Positions 35,582 through 44,570 of a stretch of 64,000 nucleotides of DNA are shown in pieces. The DNA is from Lewinella sp. LCG006 (GTDB lineage: Bacteria > Bacteroidota > Bacteroidia > Chitinophagales > Saprospiraceae): contig NZ_CP160680.1 of assembly GCF_040784935.1 (NCBI RefSeq), forward strand, positions 5,189,802 to 5,253,801. The letters run 5' to 3'. The notes under the pieces were generated by a model. The model worked only from the letters and a program-made list of their open reading frames with translations, ran no database searches and was not told the DNA's origin. A program made the translations under genes and the position numbers. Numbering within the stretch: the first letter of the stretch is position 1; every line of letters starts with the position of its first letter.

Positions 35582-36490
35582 ATGCAAAGATTATTCCTGA
35601 TATTCCTGGGGAGCCTGTTGATGTCTAGCCTGAGCGCCCAAGAGGTGGTACAGGTAGTCACCAAGGTCATTGAAAAGACCTTCAATTACCAGGATGGCTA
35701 TGAGGTCAATGTAGAAGGCCAAAAAGCAGAGATTTTTGTAGAGACCTGGGATAAACGACAGGTAGGCTTGCGCCTGGAAATTTCGGCCAAGCATCCTCAA
35801 AAAGCCACCGCTGAAGCTGATCTGGAAACCGTCAACTTTGTTGCAGAACGCATAAAAAACAAAATTTATCTACGCAATTATCGATTTGGTGGAGCTGAAC
35901 AAACCGAGTCGGTACTCTCTGTTACTTATTACATTACGCTACCGGAAGACTGCCCTGTTTACGTGAAAAATTACTTTGGTGCTGCCAATATCTCCAACCT
36001 CACCAATCGCTTGCGCATCTTCGGCGAGTACAGTCAGATCGACATCGACAATGTCAAAGGGCTGCTCGATATCCGCACCCGTTTTGGGGATGTCGTCGGT
36101 GAAAAAATCGACGGCAACGTCACCATCAACGCTCGCCGCTCTGATGTGACCCTGTATGATATAGCAGGCAACTACCAGATCAATGCCCAATACGGCATCC
36201 TCAAACTCCAACCTGGAGCTGGCCTCTTAGGCTTGGATATCAGCGCCGAAAAATCGGAAGTCTACCTCTACGGCGACCAGCCCGAGCTTTTTGGTTACAC
36301 GCTCACCGCTACTCACGGCAAGGTACTTACTCCCGAAAACTTGCGTCTACTTGCGCTTGAAAATACGCCCGAAGTACAGAAAGTACAATTCAAACCTACC
36401 CGCAAAGAAACCTATCCTGCGATCACCGTCAGCGTCACTTTCGGTGATGTTCATTTAGAGAAAATTCCTTCTGAGGGCTTGAGGTATTAG
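35582..36490 (+). CDS. Exported DUF4097-like (putative adhesin) beta-solenoid protein
   Basis: 302 residues from the ATG at 35582, 3 bp after the preceding stop, so co-translated. The signal peptide ends at LSAQ (about 20). The rest is regular short beta-strands with repeated patterns such as YVKNYFGAANISNLTNRLRI, YSQIDIDNVKGLLDIRTRFGDVVGE and DGNVTINARRSDVTLYDIAGN, the layout of the DUF4097/DUF2807 putative auto-transporter-adhesin-like group. Such proteins often follow ECF sigma or PspC genes in Bacteroidota. Role unknown, possibly envelope sensing. Confidence 0.65.
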   Translation: MQRLFLIFLGSLLMSSLSAQEVVQVVTKVIEKTFNYQDGYEVNVEGQKAEIFVETWDKRQVGLRLEISAKHPQKATAEADLETVNFVAERIKNKIYLRNYRFGGAEQTESVLSVTYYITLPEDCPVYVKNYFGAANISNLTNRLRIFGEYSQIDIDNVKGLLDIRTRFGDVVGEKIDGNVTINARRSDVTLYDIAGNYQINAQYGILKLQPGAGLLGLDISAEKSEVYLYGDQPELFGYTLTATHGKVLTPENLRLLALENTPEVQKVQFKPTRKETYPAITVSVTFGDVHLEKIPSEGLRY

Positions 36491-36640
36491 GGAATGGGCT
36501 TGCAGGTCTTTTATTTCGGTTTTTTAACCACCAAAGGGACTTGAGGGGAAATACTTAGGTGGCTTCGTTGAATTAGCCTGCTCCCGCCATTCCAGCGAAT
36601 AGAGTGCTTATTGTTAGTTACAAGTGATAAAATCTTTAAG

Positions 36641-39268
36641 ATGAACCTAAAGCTTTTACTAATCATATTAACATTTGCCTTAGGGATAGATTGCGTTAGT
36701 CAAACTTTGATTCCTTATTACCATGAAGGTAAATATGGCTACTGTGATACAAATGGAATAGTCAAAATTGCACCTAAATATGATAAAGTAGAATTCTTTT
36801 TAAGCGATGCTATCGCAATTGTGATAAAAGATAATAGAAAAGTAATAATCGATAAAAACGGATTAGAACTTTCATCTTATGCGAATGACATTGAGATTCG
36901 ATTGTTACCCGCCACCTACAGTACAGATAACAGGGGGTGGAGGCGAGGCGCTGTTTCACGAGACACAATAAAGCAGCTAAAGTGGGTGATGTTGGACAAT
37001 GGCGAATGCCAATTGCTGAATTTGATTACTAAGACTATATCTTCCAGATACGTTCTTGATGCTCGAGATGAAGGCGTGTATTCTTATATAAGACCACGAG
37101 AATCTGTGGAATTCTACCATGGTTATTTCATCGGTGAGAAATCTGATGGGAGCTTTGAAATTCTAAATGTAGATGGAGATGTCCTTAAGTCCACTTTAAG
37201 CAAACCTACTATATGGGGGGATGAACTGATAACTTTTGGACAAGGAGACTATTCGTACCTATTTAACCCCAAATCTGGATACACAAAAGAATATTCCTAT
37301 AAATCGATAGTCGAAGTAGTTGAGGGTAAGTACTTGATTGTTTCTACGCATGAACAGCATGCAACTGGATTTGCCTTGCATCGGAAAAACACCAAATATG
37401 GGGTTGTCAGTGTAGATGGGCAAGTAATTTTGGATACGATATATCAAGGGATTTCACCTCACAACGGAGTTTATGTCCTCAAAAGGAACGGTAACGCTTT
37501 CTTGAGTGACCTTAAAAGGGACTTACTCGACACCTCTGAATACAAATCAATATATCCAATCAATGATAGCTTATTCAAAGCCACAAGGCATGATGACAAG
37601 GTACAGGTTGTGGAGCTATTGGGGAAAATCACTTTAGAAGGTCAAGTATTCGATACCTTCAAATTTATCAAAGATGGAAACTACTATACCTCACAAAAGG
37701 GTGATATTGTATCAGTGTTGGATAGCGCTTTGAATGTAGAGATAAGTTATGAAGCATCGTCCATCCATAGAGTTAGCTCAAGGAATAATGATAGCTACCT
37801 TGTTTCTTCAAATGGATTATACGGGATAATAGATTCAAAGGGGGAGATAATAATTCCATTTGAATTCGATAGGTGTTACTATAGAAGTAACAATTTCTAC
37901 ATCCTCAATCAGGGAGATAAAAACGGATTAGCCAATGCTCAAGGAGAAATAATACTCCAACCAGAATATGAAGAAATTGAGTTTGAAGTAGTCCGAAATG
38001 AAACCGTACTCCGGCCAAGAAAGAATGGGCGGTATGCTAGCTTTGATTTAAGTGGAAAGCAACTATCAGCATTTGAAAGTAGATCTCCTCATCTTTCGGG
38101 TCGCAGCGTCAATTGGCATCGTCATGAGAATAGTTATCATTTTACAGATATACATGGCAATCCTCTAAATGTGGACAGTAAGGATTTTTTCACTGGCTTT
38201 ACAAACAAAGATTCTGTTTTTGTAGCTGTATTGCATGTGCGAGATACCATAAATGAAGTAATCATTGATGGTAAGTTATTTGAGCATTGGGGTAAGGAGT
38301 TTGACAGTATTGTAAAGGTCAACATATCTCTTGGATTGATTGCTGTAGTTGCCGGAAACAAACAAGGTGTTATTGATGTACACGGCAATATAATCTCTCC
38401 ATTTTCAGAACAAGAAATTACGGAGATCAACAAGGAGTTTTTCGTAGCCAAAAAAGAAGGGAAGTATTTTCTTTTTACTCCTGAAGGGCAGCAAATAAAT
38501 GAAGCTGGCTATGATTACATTGATGAGTCTTCAATCAATGGTCGTCGTTCCGTTTTTAGAATTATTCCCGATAAATTTTACGAATACGTTTCCAACCCTT
38601 GTTTCACGGGAAGCCAGGATACCATTCTGAAACCGCAGAGAAATGTTGGTTACATTGACAAATTTGGACACGTGCTGGTGCCCCTGGAGTATAGATTCAC
38701 GCTTCGATTCTTTGAGAATTATGCCTGTTTATCAAAAGGCTGCATGGATGGCCAAAAGCAGGCTGTATTGGTCGATACCCTAGGTGAAGTTTTTTTGGAG
38801 ACGAACTATGATTGGTTATATCCCCTTAACCATACCGATAAATCCCGCTACTACGTCGCTAAGCTGAAGGAGAGATATGGCTTAATTGATATTGAGGGCA
38901 CTATCGTGATCCCTTTTGACTACACTGCTATTCAAGGATTTTACGGAGATAAGATAATTAGCGTTAGAGACGATAACCACGATTGGCACTTAGTAACTAT
39001 AGACGGCAAAAGACTATTCTCGGGAAATTATGATTATATGAGCTCACTTGAACGATGCTATCAATTGTCAATGAACAAGTTCTTATTTTTTCCAAACGGT
39101 AAATCAGTAGTTATGGATTTAGATGGAAGAACCCATCTTGCTATAGCTTCTCAAAAACTGAAGTTTTTAGCTGTTGATGGCATCGAATTAATTGAAGTGG
39201 AAATGAATGACTATAAATACTATGTCAATAAGAGAACATTGATAGAATATAAAAATACCAGTAATTAG
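36641..39268 (+). CDS. WG-repeat secreted protein
   Basis: Start at the ATG at 36641 (875 residues), which gives a signal peptide ending near DCVSQ. The body is built of WG-type repeats with the pattern KYGYCDTNGIVKIAPKYDKV, seen again as LYGIIDSKGEIIIPFEFDR, KNGLANAQGEIILQPEYEEI, KQGVIDVHGNIISPF, NVGYIDKFGHVLVPLEYRF and RYGLIDIEGTIVIPFDYTAI. WG repeats form beta-rich, probably binding, modules of unknown function. The DNA is clearly more AT-rich than its neighbours, with many ATA and AAT codons, which suggests transfer. It stands alone with no obvious partner gene. Confidence 0.8.
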   Translation: MNLKLLLIILTFALGIDCVSQTLIPYYHEGKYGYCDTNGIVKIAPKYDKVEFFLSDAIAIVIKDNRKVIIDKNGLELSSYANDIEIRLLPATYSTDNRGWRRGAVSRDTIKQLKWVMLDNGECQLLNLITKTISSRYVLDARDEGVYSYIRPRESVEFYHGYFIGEKSDGSFEILNVDGDVLKSTLSKPTIWGDELITFGQGDYSYLFNPKSGYTKEYSYKSIVEVVEGKYLIVSTHEQHATGFALHRKNTKYGVVSVDGQVILDTIYQGISPHNGVYVLKRNGNAFLSDLKRDLLDTSEYKSIYPINDSLFKATRHDDKVQVVELLGKITLEGQVFDTFKFIKDGNYYTSQKGDIVSVLDSALNVEISYEASSIHRVSSRNNDSYLVSSNGLYGIIDSKGEIIIPFEFDRCYYRSNNFYILNQGDKNGLANAQGEIILQPEYEEIEFEVVRNETVLRPRKNGRYASFDLSGKQLSAFESRSPHLSGRSVNWHRHENSYHFTDIHGNPLNVDSKDFFTGFTNKDSVFVAVLHVRDTINEVIIDGKLFEHWGKEFDSIVKVNISLGLIAVVAGNKQGVIDVHGNIISPFSEQEITEINKEFFVAKKEGKYFLFTPEGQQINEAGYDYIDESSINGRRSVFRIIPDKFYEYVSNPCFTGSQDTILKPQRNVGYIDKFGHVLVPLEYRFTLRFFENYACLSKGCMDGQKQAVLVDTLGEVFLETNYDWLYPLNHTDKSRYYVAKLKERYGLIDIEGTIVIPFDYTAIQGFYGDKIISVRDDNHDWHLVTIDGKRLFSGNYDYMSSLERCYQLSMNKFLFFPNGKSVVMDLDGRTHLAIASQKLKFLAVDGIELIEVEMNDYKYYVNKRTLIEYKNTSN

Positions 39269-39586
39269 TCGAGTAGAAATGGCTCTGACTAGCAGCTAAA
39301 GAAAGAGCAGCTTATACCACTAGCCACTTTTATCAACCCCAAAAGAAAAAATGAGAGAAGTCAGAAAAATACCTAGAATAAGAGGTTGGCAGAAAACCTG
39401 GCAATTCCTCATCTCACTTTTCTACCCTAAAGAAAATTCACCAGCTAGAGGTGGTCATCATGAAAGGATGAAAGCGAGATGGAGGAAGACAAAATTCCAC
39501 CGGTAGGGTGTATAGACTTGAAAGGATGGTGAGGGGTGAGTGATTCCCCAAAAAAAAGCAGCACCCTAGGGTGCTGCTTGCTGATG
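39269..39586. other. Intergenic region with tRNA-Ser terminator
   Basis: About 318 bp between the WG-repeat gene and the tRNA. The only structure I can support is the terminator at 39550-39579. A minus-strand ORF crossing this region and the tRNA is an artefact. Confidence 0.6.
39550..39579 (-). terminator. Rho-independent terminator of tRNA-Ser
   Basis: Perfect palindrome AAGCAGCACCCT/AGGGTGCTGCTT at 39556-39579 followed on the minus strand by a run of T (39557-39550), 7 bp past the tRNA 3-prime end. Confidence 0.85.
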
Positions 39587-39671
39587 CGGAGGAAGAGGGA
39601 TTCGAACCCCCGGTACCTTTCAGTACGTCGGTTTTCAAGACCGGTGCATTAAACCGCTCTGCCATTCCTCC
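39587..39671 (-). tRNA. tRNA-Ser (anticodon TGA)
   Basis: 85 nt on the minus strand. Acceptor arm GGAGGAA/TTCCTCC plus discriminator G; anticodon loop CTTGAAA gives TGA (reads UCA). The T arm GGGGGTTCGAATCCC is complete, and a long variable arm (about 16 nt) is typical of serine tRNA. CCA is not encoded. Confidence 0.95.
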
Positions 39672-39795
39672 TTGCTCGGATTTTGAGTTGGTTAGAGCCT
39701 TTTTAGACTCACTCACTTCCTAAGCGGCTGCAAATATACAGATCACTTTCATTATCCAAAACGAATTTGAATAAATTTTAGTTCCAAGATGAAAA

Positions 39796-40443
39796 TTAAT
39801 GAAATAATCCGTGCAATTCGGCCTTTACCTGGTTGAGAACGGTGCCTAAATCTTCCGGATTTTTTTTGAAGTCGATACTATCGGCGTCAATGATGAGGAG
39901 ATTACCTTCGGTGTAGGTACTTATCCACTCATCGTAGCGTTCGTTGAGGCGTTTGAGGTAATCAAGGCTCATGCTGCCTTCATAATCGCGTCCACGTGAT
40001 TGGATGTGGTTGACCAGCGTAGGAATACCAGCTTTTAGATAGATCAGTAAATCAGGGGGCTGAATTTGCGAAGTCATTGTTTTGAACAAAGACATGTAAT
40101 TCTCAAAGTCACGTTTACCCATCAAGCCCATGTCGTGTAGGTTAGGGGCGAAGATGTAAGCATCTTCGTAAATGGTTCTGTCTTGCACTACCGTCCGATC
40201 ACCTTGATGGATATTTAGGATTTGAGCGTATCGATTGTGCAGGAAGTAAATCTGGAGGTTAAACGACCAGCGCTGCATGTCAAGGTAAAAATCACTGAGA
40301 TAGGGATTATTGTCCGTAGATTCGTAGTGAACGTCCCAGTCAAAATGTTTACCCAATTGGGTACAAAGAGTGGTTTTGCCAGCACCGATATTACCGGCAA
40401 TTGCTACGTGTTTAATACTAGCGGGTGCTTGATGATCAGCCAT
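39796..40443 (-). CDS. Deoxynucleoside kinase
   Basis: 215 residues. P-loop GNIGAGKTT (about 17-25), the substrate-site stretch YESTDNNPYLSDFY, the DRS-like QDRTIYEDA that positions the acceptor hydroxyl, and a LID with QSRGRDYE identify the dNK/dGK family. It phosphorylates deoxynucleosides for salvage in the cytoplasm. Which base it prefers cannot be fixed from motifs. It stands alone, transcribed away from gatC. Confidence 0.88.
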   Translation of the reverse strand: MADHQAPASIKHVAIAGNIGAGKTTLCTQLGKHFDWDVHYESTDNNPYLSDFYLDMQRWSFNLQIYFLHNRYAQILNIHQGDRTVVQDRTIYEDAYIFAPNLHDMGLMGKRDFENYMSLFKTMTSQIQPPDLLIYLKAGIPTLVNHIQSRGRDYEGSMSLDYLKRLNERYDEWISTYTEGNLLIIDADSIDFKKNPEDLGTVLNQVKAELHGLFH

Positions 40444-40509
40444 TCAGATTTTTTTGTGTGCAGTTGTGTTCGCGAAAATAAACTTTCTCCAAGAAATAAT
40501 GGGATTACT

Positions 40510-40517
40510 TACCTTTG
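40510..40517 (+). promoter_or_regulatory. -7 box of gatC
   Basis: TACCTTTG matches TAnnTTTG exactly and lies 47 bp before the gatC ATG. No clear -33 partner. Confidence 0.4.
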
Positions 40518-40564
40518 GTAATTGAATTTTTAACGATGATTACCCCATACTCATCTAAAAACTT

Positions 40565-40858
40565 ATGATGAAGATAGATGATCAACTAATTTCCCGACTT
40601 GAAAATTTAGCTCGGCTACAACTTTCTACCACTGAAAAGGAAGGTCTGAAAAAGGATTTGACCAATATTCTAGGAATGGTAGAAAAATTACAGGAATTGG
40701 ATGTAGAAGGTATTGAACCACTGGTTTATCTCAACGAAGCCATCAACCGGCCAAGAGAAGATAAAATCAGCCACCAGGTTGACCGGGAAGATGCCCTGCG
40801 TAATGCCCCTGATCAGGACGGTTCGTTTTTCCGTGTTCCTAAAGTGATTGATTTGTAG
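40565..40858 (+). CDS. gatC: Asp/Glu-tRNA amidotransferase subunit C
   Basis: 97 residues, the normal length. KIDDQLISRLENLARLQLSTTEKE at the start, ILGMVEKLQELDVEGIEPLVYL in the middle and REDALRNAPDQDGSFFRVPKVI at the end are the conserved GatC blocks. GatC helps GatA and GatB assemble the complex that converts mischarged Glu-tRNA(Gln) and Asp-tRNA(Asn). gatA and gatB are not in this window. The first two codons are both ATG, so the start may be 40565 or 40568. The ABC ATPase gene starts 24 bp later. Confidence 0.93.
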   Translation: MMKIDDQLISRLENLARLQLSTTEKEGLKKDLTNILGMVEKLQELDVEGIEPLVYLNEAINRPREDKISHQVDREDALRNAPDQDGSFFRVPKVIDL

Positions 40859-40882
40859 TTAGGCGCTTAAAAAATCATCTAT

Positions 40883-41617
40883 ATGTCTGTTGTTATTTCT
40901 ACGAAGGATTTGCGCAAAGTTTACGACATGGGGCTCACCCAGGTTCATGCCCTTCGTGGTGTGGATATTGAGATTTCCGTCAATGATTACGTTGCGCTTA
41001 TGGGGCCCTCAGGGTCTGGTAAATCGACGCTGATGAACTTGCTGGGCTGTCTGGATACGCCTAGTTCTGGAGATTACCTCCTCGATGATATCAACGTGAG
41101 TACGATGACAGACGGGGAGCTTGCCGAAGTGCGTAACCGCAAAATTGGCTTTGTGTTTCAAACCTTCAATTTGCTACCCCGCCTTAGTGCACTAGACAAT
41201 GTGGCACTGCCATTGGTGTATTCGGGTTGGTCGAAGGCAGATCGGGAAGCGCGTGCCCAGGAAGTGCTCACTGAAGTAGGTCTAGGGGATCGCGTGGATC
41301 ATAAACCCAACGAATTGTCGGGAGGACAGCGCCAACGGGTAGCCATCGCCCGCGCTCTGGTCAATAATCCCAGCATTATCCTGGCCGATGAACCTACGGG
41401 TAACCTCGATACGAAAACGTCTATCGAGATCATGAAAATATTCGAAGATATTCATAGCAAAGGCAACACCGTCATCCTCGTTACCCACGAACCCGATATT
41501 GCCGAGCACGCTCATCGCATCATTCGTCTACGCGACGGAGAGGTAGAATCAGATATTAAAAACGAAAATATCGTCAGCGTTGATGACCCTACGCACCGCT
41601 ATTTGCGGGATCAGTAA
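40883..41617 (+). CDS. ABC transporter ATP-binding protein (MacB/LolD type)
   Basis: 244 residues. Walker [10 protein letters not shown], signature [15 protein letters not shown], Walker [13 protein letters not shown] and the H-loop VTHE are all intact. The MacB/LolD/FtsE group is indicated by the start [28 protein letters not shown] and by [20 protein letters not shown]. Members power lipoprotein release, tripartite export or cell-division work. No permease gene is adjacent, so the partner is encoded elsewhere. It probably shares a transcript with gatC. Confidence 0.9.
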   Translation: MSVVISTKDLRKVYDMGLTQVHALRGVDIEISVNDYVALMGPSGSGKSTLMNLLGCLDTPSSGDYLLDDINVSTMTDGELAEVRNRKIGFVFQTFNLLPRLSALDNVALPLVYSGWSKADREARAQEVLTEVGLGDRVDHKPNELSGGQRQRVAIARALVNNPSIILADEPTGNLDTKTSIEIMKIFEDIHSKGNTVILVTHEPDIAEHAHRIIRLRDGEVESDIKNENIVSVDDPTHRYLRDQ

Positions 41618-41643
41618 TTAGTAATGGTGTATAAGTTGGATGA

Positions 41644-41765
41644 GTGTAAAGGTGTAAAAGTTGGGTGATCCCGCTAGTAGCATCAACTACTTCCGACTTC
41701 CGACTTTGAAAAGAATAAAGGTATATTTGCCACTAGGCAAAATCCCAACCCTTACACTTTTACAC
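41644..41765. repeat. GTGTAAA-type inverted repeat element (copy 1)
   Basis: Left arm 41644-41665 (GTGTAAAGGTGTAAAAGTTG start) is complementary to 41744-41765 over 19 of 22 bases. Further TTACAC words continue to 41790. A TCGGAAG-type word lies inside at 41690-41707. A consensus -7 box (TATATTTG, 41722-41729) for the next gene also falls inside the element. Confidence 0.6.
41722..41729 (+). promoter_or_regulatory. -7 box within the repeat, upstream of the adenosyltransferase gene
   Basis: TATATTTG matches TAnnTTTG exactly, 69 bp before the ATG at 41799. It lies between the two arms of the inverted repeat. Confidence 0.35.
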
Positions 41766-41798
41766 TCTTACACTCTTACACCCTTACACCCTTTAATT

Positions 41799-42347
41799 AT
41801 GAAAATTTATACCAAAACGGGAGACGAAGGAGAAACAGGTCTCTTTGGTGGCCAGCGTGTCTACAAGTCAAACGACCGGATAGAGGCTTATGGAACGCTT
41901 GACGAGCTCAATGCCTTTATTGGCCTTTTGAGAGATCACCTATCAGGGGAGGAAGAGAAGTTGACCTTGTTTACGATTCAGAACCGTTTGTTTAGCCTGG
42001 GAGCTTATTTGGCTACGCCGCCAAAAGAAGGAAAAGAAGTCAGACTGGATATCTTAGAAGAAGACGTCGAGCTCTTGGAAAAAGAAATGGATCGTATGGA
42101 TGCGCTCTTAGAGCCTTTGCGGAATTTTATCTTGCCTGGTGGGCACCCTCAAGTGGCTTACGCTCACCTTTGCCGCACCATTTGTCGCCGGGCGGAGCGC
42201 CAATGCGTTCGTTTACATTTGGAAACGCCCATCAATACATTGGCGATTCACTACCTGAATCGTTTGTCAGATTATTTCTTCATTTTAGCCCGCCATTTGT
42301 CACAACAATTGGGGGTAGAAGAAATCACTTGGAAGGGCAGAAATTAA
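41799..42347 (+). CDS. ATP:cob(I)alamin adenosyltransferase, PduO type
   Basis: Start at the ATG at 41799 (182 residues); the frame is open further upstream but through repeat DNA. The N-terminal KIYTKTGDEGETGLFGGQRVYKSNDRIEAYGTLDELNAFIG is the PduO/MMAB signature, and FILPGG..., CRTICRRAERQCV and YLNRLSDYFFILAR are the other conserved blocks. It moves the adenosyl group of ATP to cob(I)alamin to make coenzyme B12. No B12-dependent enzyme is nearby. Its 3-prime end overlaps the convergent PspC gene by 4 bp. Confidence 0.93.
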   Translation: MKIYTKTGDEGETGLFGGQRVYKSNDRIEAYGTLDELNAFIGLLRDHLSGEEEKLTLFTIQNRLFSLGAYLATPPKEGKEVRLDILEEDVELLEKEMDRMDALLEPLRNFILPGGHPQVAYAHLCRTICRRAERQCVRLHLETPINTLAIHYLNRLSDYFFILARHLSQQLGVEEITWKGRN

Positions 42348-42559
42348 TTCCACACCAGGTTTTTACCTTTCTTGATGTACCGCTTGATGTTTAACCAAAA
42401 AGCAGCAAACAGGTAAATAATAATGGGTGAGCCCAGTGTAAGTAGGGTGATGTAGATAAAATAGAGCCTTACCCTACTGCTTGCTAAGCCAATTTTCTCT
42501 CCTAAAAAGCTACAAACCCCAAAGGCCGAGCGTTCCATCATTTGTCTAAAGTATTCCAT
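42344..42559 (-). CDS. Small PspC-domain membrane protein
   Basis: 71 residues. The pattern FGVCSFLGEKIGLASSRVRLYFIYITLLTLGSPIIIYLFAAFWL is the PspC domain: an amphipathic start, then one or two membrane segments, and a basic tail. PspC proteins take part in envelope-stress responses. Here it is a stand-alone domain, as often found in Bacteroidota. Its end overlaps the convergent adenosyltransferase gene by 4 bp. Confidence 0.8.
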   Translation of the reverse strand: MEYFRQMMERSAFGVCSFLGEKIGLASSRVRLYFIYITLLTLGSPIIIYLFAAFWLNIKRYIKKGKNLVWN

Positions 42560-42659
42560 AAGCTTTTACTTGAGCTATAAGATACAACTTTAAACAAGAG
42601 ATTAGCAATTTTGCTTAACATTGGATGTTAAAGTTTGGCGAAATTCTTCAATTGGGGGT

Positions 42660-42854
42660 TTATCGAGGTTGGTTTACTTCATAGGTGTCTTCAGCCGTTT
42701 CTGATGCCATCACCATAGCTGGTTCTTCTTGCCTTGGAGCGGCTAAACCTGGAGACACATCGTCTCCTTTCATAATGGTGCGAGCACCGTACAGGCCCGC
42801 CAGCAACAAGAAAATCAAAAGTAAAGCTTCGAGAGATAATGTAAAATTTTTCAT
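42660..42854 (-). CDS. Small hypothetical membrane protein
   Basis: 64 residues from the ATG at 42854. One membrane helix (about 5-23, LSLEALLLIFLLLAGLYG), then a short basic segment and an acidic, Ala/Pro-rich tail ending VNQPR. I recognise no family. It is kept because of the sensible signal-anchor layout and a long non-coding space upstream, but it could be a chance ORF. Confidence 0.45.
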   Translation of the reverse strand: MKNFTLSLEALLLIFLLLAGLYGARTIMKGDDVSPGLAAPRQEEPAMVMASETAEDTYEVNQPR

Positions 42855-43451
42855 GATGTAATTTGTTTGGGCATGAGCTTCCCAGGCCATCCCGTTAAGG
42901 ATAGCAATGGTTAAAGTAATAGTGTTCCATGCTCACAACTGGTCAAACCGTTGCAAGTCATACAAAAAAGTAGCAGGTTCCAACAGCAAGTGCTGGTGCT
43001 TGGTGGTTAAATAGCCTTGATAAAGCGGGAATGTAGGTTAAGTGATCAGTACGGGAGGTACCATCATTCCTTTAGTGGAAATAAAGGGCAAAACCTGACA
43101 TCGTTTAGAATGGTCGTAACATTTTTCATAGTGTGACGTGTGAGGGGGCCATCACTGGCTCCGGTTATCAAAAGTAGTAGTTCATGTGCTGAGGGCAAAT
43201 ATGGTGAAAAATATTAATATTAAAAAATTCTACCATGTGACGCTTTGTCCCTTGCCTTCGTATAGTGATTATTCAAAATGTGTGCCAAACTCTGTTAGAA
43301 GCCCTGATTTATGATAAAAAAGTATAAATTATTTTATTTTATAATGTGTGTTTCAGGGAACGGTAGTTCAATTCAAGGGAGCGGTCGCTTGTTTTTCTTG
43401 CAAGTAGCCTATTTATAGTAGGTAATGTATGATAAAAAAATATAAATTATT
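42855..43451. other. Long intergenic region with AT-rich direct repeat
   Basis: 597 bp with no convincing ORF. The only clear structure is a direct repeat near its end (43311-43340 and 43429-43458). A small regulatory RNA would be possible but nothing in the sequence proves one. Confidence 0.5.
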
Positions 43452-43458
43452 TTATTTT
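43311..43458. repeat. 30-bp AT-rich direct repeat at the lpxB 3-prime end
   Basis: ATGATAAAAAAGTATAAATT with its following 10 bases recurs from 43429 with one mismatch in 30. The second copy contains the lpxB stop codon. The spacing is 118 bp. Confidence 0.7.
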
Positions 43459-44570
43459 TTCAAGGCTTCAACCATCAATTTTGCGCATCGGTTAGCTGCT
43501 CCGCCATCACCCAGCTTGGTTTTTAGGCCTTGATAGCCTGTTGCTATCCTGGCTTTTTCGCTGGGCTTTAAGAGCTGATTAAGTGCTTGCGTAGTACGTT
43601 CTACGTTAAATTCATCCTGGATGAGTTCCACTACGAGTTCCTCATCCATAATCAGATTGACGAGGGATATGTACTTTACATTGATTACTCTTTTGGCAAT
43701 AGCATAAGATATACTACTCCCCCGATAGCAGACAATCTGGGGGCATTCTAACAAGGCGGTCTCCAAGGTAGCAGTGCCCGATGTCACCAAAGCAGCTTCC
43801 GCATTTTGGAGCAGCGTATAGGTTTGCCCTTGAACCAATTTGATGCTATCGCCTCTACCTAATTCCGCGAAAAGCGATAAATAATAATCACGGTCTTGGG
43901 AGGGGGCACCCGCAACGACAAATTGATAATCAGGAAAATTATCAGCAGTAGCTAATAAGACCGATAGCATTCGGCTAATTTCCTGTTTTCGGCTACCTGG
44001 TAGCAATGCGATGATAGGCTGATCAGAAAGCTTGTTTTTTTGCCTGAAATCGGGGTCAGGATGATGATCACGAATAACATCCAGCAGTGGATGGCCCACA
44101 AAGTTGACTTCCATACCATATTTGGCATAAAAATCCTGCTCAAAAGGAAGTATCACAAACATCTCGTCCACATTGGCTTTGATCTGGTGTACGCGGCTGC
44201 TATGCCAGGCCCAAATCTGAGGGGAGATATAATAAAAGACCTTGATGCCCTGCTGCTTGGCCCATTTTGCTATTCGTAGATTGAAACCCGGATAATCCAC
44301 CAGGATGAGCACATCCGGCTGGTACGCTAAAATAGCTTCCTTACAGGTCTTAAAGTTGCCCAAAATCGTTCGAATATTGAGCAATACCTCCACAAAGCCC
44401 ATAAAAGCCAGCTCCCGATAGTGTTTCTGTAAATCTGCTCCAGCAGCAGCCATCATATCTCCGCCCCAACCACGAAAGGTTGCATCGGGGTCTATTTTAG
44501 CTAAAGCATTGATCAGGTAAGCGCCGTGCAAGTCGCCAGATGCTTCTCCTGCAATAAGGTAATATTTCAT
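43452..44570 (-). CDS. lpxB: Lipid-A-disaccharide synthase
   Basis: Start at the ATG at 44570 (372 residues). MKYYLIAGEASGDLHGAYLI, GWGGDMMAAAGADL, DYPGFNLRIAKWAKQQGIKVFYYISPQIWAW, LPGSRKQEI and TSGTATLETALLECPQIVCYR are all LpxB landmarks. It joins UDP-2,3-diacylglucosamine and lipid X to make the lipid A disaccharide at the inner membrane. Its start overlaps the upstream membrane-protein gene by 4 bp (ATGA), so they are coupled; surE lies further upstream on the same strand. Confidence 0.95.
   Translation of the reverse strand: MKYYLIAGEASGDLHGAYLINALAKIDPDATFRGWGGDMMAAAGADLQKHYRELAFMGFVEVLLNIRTILGNFKTCKEAILAYQPDVLILVDYPGFNLRIAKWAKQQGIKVFYYISPQIWAWHSSRVHQIKANVDEMFVILPFEQDFYAKYGMEVNFVGHPLLDVIRDHHPDPDFRQKNKLSDQPIIALLPGSRKQEISRMLSVLLATADNFPDYQFVVAGAPSQDRDYYLSLFAELGRGDSIKLVQGQTYTLLQNAEAALVTSGTATLETALLECPQIVCYRGSSISYAIAKRVINVKYISLVNLIMDEELVVELIQDEFNVERTTQALNQLLKPSEKARIATGYQGLKTKLGDGGAANRCAKLMVEALKK

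Noticed and set aside
39438-39716. 92-residue minus-strand ORF
   Set aside because: Runs through tRNA-Ser and its terminator; not a protein gene.
41661-41798. N-terminal extension of the adenosyltransferase
   Set aside because: It translates the GTGTAAA repeat; KIYTKTGDEG is the usual family start.
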